Below, piece after piece: positions 61,560 through 64,000 of a stretch of DNA of 64,000 nucleotides (positions are counted from its first letter, which is position 1; every line of letters starts with the position of its first letter). The notes under the pieces were generated by a model. The model saw nothing but the letters and a program-made list of their open reading frames with translations. It did not search any database and was not told the DNA's origin. A program made the position numbers and the translations under genes. Source of the stretch: Plectrocnemia conspersa (Eukaryota > Arthropoda > Insecta > Trichoptera > Polycentropodidae). The DNA lies in assembly GCA_009617715.1 (NCBI GenBank), contig VTFK01000024.1:1-64000 (forward strand). Reading direction: 5' to 3'.

Positions 61560-62400
61560 GTTTAAATAACAGTTTATGAAAAATAAAATAAGAAGAAGTG
61601 GTCTTAGTAGTAAAGACAAACTCTTGTTGTATAAAACTATGATACGACCACTACTTACTTATAGCGCTCCCGTGTGGTCCAGTTTATCTGATAGCTCCTA
61701 CAGAAAAATAGGCGTTATTCAAAATGAGTGTTTGAGAATTGCACTAAATGCCCACCCCAGGATTAGCCTTAACCAACTTCACTTCAGAAGTGAACGTAAA
61801 GGACTTTTGTCATAGACAGACCTTTAACTTCTATAGGAGTATAAAAAAAACAAAAGAGCACAAACACCTGTCTCACTGATATTGGCAAATACATACCGTT
61901 TAGGTATAAACATATCTTAAGAGATGAACTGTCCGAGAAGTTCAACCATCTGCGTCCAGGTGATTACTGCTGTGATACCTGTAAGGTGCCGAAGGCGCTC
62001 ACCGTTAACTTCGGCACTCACGATTAAACCTTTATTATATGTAAACCTCTTAAGGCGAATACATCAATTTTCCGTTATTGAATATATTTTTGTTATTGTT
62101 AATTAGTTGTAAGCTGTTAATTTGTTAAATTGCTCGTCTAAGATTGATGTGGAAGTTATTTTTATAATTTTAAAAATATAATATAAAAATTTAATAACAT
62201 TGTAAATTTAATGTAATAACATTGTAAATTTAAACATAGATTATCTTGATTTTGTAGACTTGATTTTGTAATTAAGGAAATAACTAAGGTTAGGTATTTA
62301 ATATTGTGTAATTGAATATTTATGTTTTTGAAAACGTGTATACGAATTATAAAAATAAGGACCTTGTAAATTTTTTTTTATGATTAATAAAATAGATATT
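61560..62400 (+). pseudogene. Jockey-type LINE ORF2 C-terminus plus 3' UTR (5'-truncated)
   Basis: A 79-codon frame (61576-61815) has SSKDKLLLYKTMIRPLLTYS, then APVWSSLSDSS and IQNECLRIALN, the post-RT region of jockey-clade LINEs (family form 'LYKxxIRPxLTYAxPVW...QNKxLRxI'). Two frameshifts (near 61793 and 61880) lead to LTDIGKYIPFRYKHILRDEL and then PGDYCCDTCKVPKA, with a stop at 62025-62027. An AT-rich 3' UTR follows to about 62400, containing a TGTAAATTTAATGTAATAACAT-type short direct repeat near 62200-62232. The upstream part is missing, as in a typical truncated insertion. It is inactive. Confidence 0.75.
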
Positions 62401-62679
62401 ACTGACTTAAAAAATAATTTTGGTGTCTTACTACTTACTTAGTAGTTATTGATTATTTTTTCTCCGCTGTAGCACATACAAGCCTTTTTGAGATAAATGA
62501 GATACAATTAAGTTTCGTATTTTATGTAAGTAAAAAATAGATAAAGCCGCATTGAATAAGTACATACTAGCATATACAATATACTGGCAATATTGCTAAG
62601 AATTTATCCGGAAAAATTGGCTTAGTAGTTATATATGTACATATGTATGTATATATGAATGTATGTATGTATAGTTAAG
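62401..62679. repeat. AT-rich spacer with (GTAT)n microsatellite
   Basis: A degenerate (GTAT/ATGT)n tract spans about 62635-62673. The remainder is AT-rich and featureless. Confidence 0.6.
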
Positions 62680-63440
62680 AACCACCGATCCACTCTAAGT
62701 TTAACTTGTTCTTTTTACTTTCGCGCTTCCTCGAACAGCACATCCTTTGTTGTCTTCGCTGACGATATATTAAATGGACCTTTCGCAATTACCCAGACGA
62801 GCTTAATCGATCCTAAGAGACTTCATACACTTTCTTTATATTATATATAGAGTTGAAATGATGATACATTTTCTTTAAAAACAGGCATTCCCTGATTAAA
62901 TTTCTGTATTCTATACATAGTAGAAATCGCGGTAGCTTTATAAAAAAGGACCATAATTTAAACCCCATTTGGTTTGTTTGGCAAATTTGGATTTAGAGTC
63001 AGCTTTGTTCGCTTCCACCATCGATTTCCCGGAGTGCAGTCAATTAGGTTTATTGCTCGGTTCTGCCGGACATTGTAAATGGAAATGTTAGGCGATTACT
63101 TATTTCCCTTTTTTATGGCTCAAACACACTGTAACCACATAGGGTGGTTACTGAGATCGTAATACGCGAGCAATCGTAAAGAAAAAAAGTTATTTGTGTT
63201 CGCTTTATTATACACAAGTGGGCGTGTTCTTAGGTCTTGTTTCCACATTCTTCATCTTAACACAGCAGAATGGGGGTTGGGGTTTGGGGTTGCGAGAAAA
63301 CGCCATTTAAGCTCTCGTCGCAATAGTCCACCTGGGCAAGACGGCACTTTTCCAGCGTCGTTTGTCCCAGGCGAAAATAAAAATGCAAATGCCCGACGGG
63401 GACCTAGCAATGAAAAGTTGCCTTATCTTCATTAGCTACA
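62680..63440. other. Balanced-composition island, no gene recognised
   Basis: About 750 bp of mixed composition. Plus-strand frames of 63 and 79 codons (62659-62850, 63196-63435) have no recognisable domain. The segment 63270-63400 is the most GC-rich part. It could be regulatory or contain an unrecognised exon. Confidence 0.3.
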
Positions 63441-63954
63441 GAGCAAGGGTGGTTTGTAAAAAATGTATTATATACATATAAAAAAAACATATTTAAAAAA
63501 GTGTATTAAAGTCACATTGTAAATATTTTAAATAATAAAAAAAATATTTGTGCCGTGAGATGCAATGAGTTTACTACTAAAATCTTAAAATCTTGGATCA
63601 TTACTATCAATAAATATATAAAAAACATTAGATTTAAATTTATTACATTTAACTGAACCAAAAAACGTATGCTTCACAGTAGCAAAATTGTGTTCAGTTT
63701 ATTTAAACGCAGTTTTTTTATTATTTATTAACAGTGTTTACAAATCTGGGGTGACTTTTTAATCATTAAATAAACTACTCTGCTATTCACAATTAAAGAA
63801 ATTTGCTCATGCTATTTATTTATAAAAAGGCCAAACTTTTAAAACGTTTTAACGTAAAATTGGGACACCAACGTGAGAATTTTTTTAACAGCTAAAGTCA
63901 CAAAGTACGCACTTTAAATAAAAAAGACACTTATAAATCACAAGGACACGCTAT
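63441..63954. other. AT-rich spacer
   Basis: Nothing recognised. Confidence 0.4.
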
Positions 63955-63996
63955 AATTTTAGCAATTGAACTATAAATAGTTCAATTGCTAAAATT
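63955..63996. repeat. Perfect 20 bp-arm palindrome at window edge
   Basis: AATTTTAGCAATTGAACTAT is followed after two bases by its exact reverse complement. Perfect arms with a 2 nt centre indicate a recent inverted duplication or the tip of a foldback element that may continue beyond the window. Confidence 0.8.
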
Positions 63997-64000
63997 TTTG

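Noticed and set aside
1..64000. CRISPR array, bacterial operons, rRNA genes
   Set aside because: No regularly spaced direct repeats, no Shine-Dalgarno-ORF arrays and no rRNA-like conserved blocks; the sequence has eukaryotic transposon and composition signatures throughout.

Overview
The window looks like insect nuclear DNA, most likely Lepidoptera. It is strongly AT-rich (roughly 70% by eye), has no dense prokaryotic-style ORFs, and carries many decayed eukaryotic transposons: piggyBac-like, Tc1-like, hAT-like, jockey-type and RTE-type LINEs, and foldback/MITE-like elements. It also holds a short (TTAGG)n-type tract, the telomeric unit of most insects. The order assignment is inference. No intact host protein-coding gene is recognisable, and nearly all ORFs above 60 codons look like chance frames or transposon debris.

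Layout. 0.3-1.2 kb: Tc1-like transposase relic (minus). 3.8-6.1 kb: a 2.3 kb element with about 310 bp terminal inverted repeats around a decayed conserved gene of a family I cannot name. 7.7-8.7 kb: LINE reverse-transcriptase relic (plus). 10.8-11.1 kb: tandem duplication with coding-like conservation. 12.1 and 20.9 kb: foldback elements. 27.7, 44.0 and 46.4 kb: jockey-type RT relics (minus). 38.27-40.29 kb: the best-defined element, a 2.0 kb piggyBac-like transposon with TTAA duplications and matching inverted ends, its transposase broken by frameshifts. 54.17-56.08 kb: a non-autonomous hAT-like element holding a nested 0.9 kb foldback. 58.8-59.4 kb: RTE-type endonuclease relic. 61.6-62.4 kb: C-terminus and 3' end of a jockey-type LINE.

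Between the transposons the DNA alternates between AT-rich desert and short islands of higher GC and complexity without convincing coding frames (about 2.6-3.1, 10.3-10.6, 11.5-11.8, 18.5-18.7, 22.0-22.3, 26.5-26.9, 32.0-32.3, 32.9-33.3, 36.4-36.8, 37.7-37.9, 42.2-42.7, 46.7-47.1, 52.4-52.5, 60.4-60.85, 62.7-63.4 kb). That texture is what one expects of a long intron or regulatory desert around a developmental gene.

The best host-gene evidence is a putative non-coding first exon on the minus strand (about 51014 to 50849). It has no ATG and ends in a strong splice donor. A candidate recursive splice site lies on the same strand 33 kb downstream at 17366. A CpG-dense island at 53.02-53.42 kb, with a palindromic RFX X-box-like motif, may be a second promoter. 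All of this is inference from sequence and needs transcript evidence.
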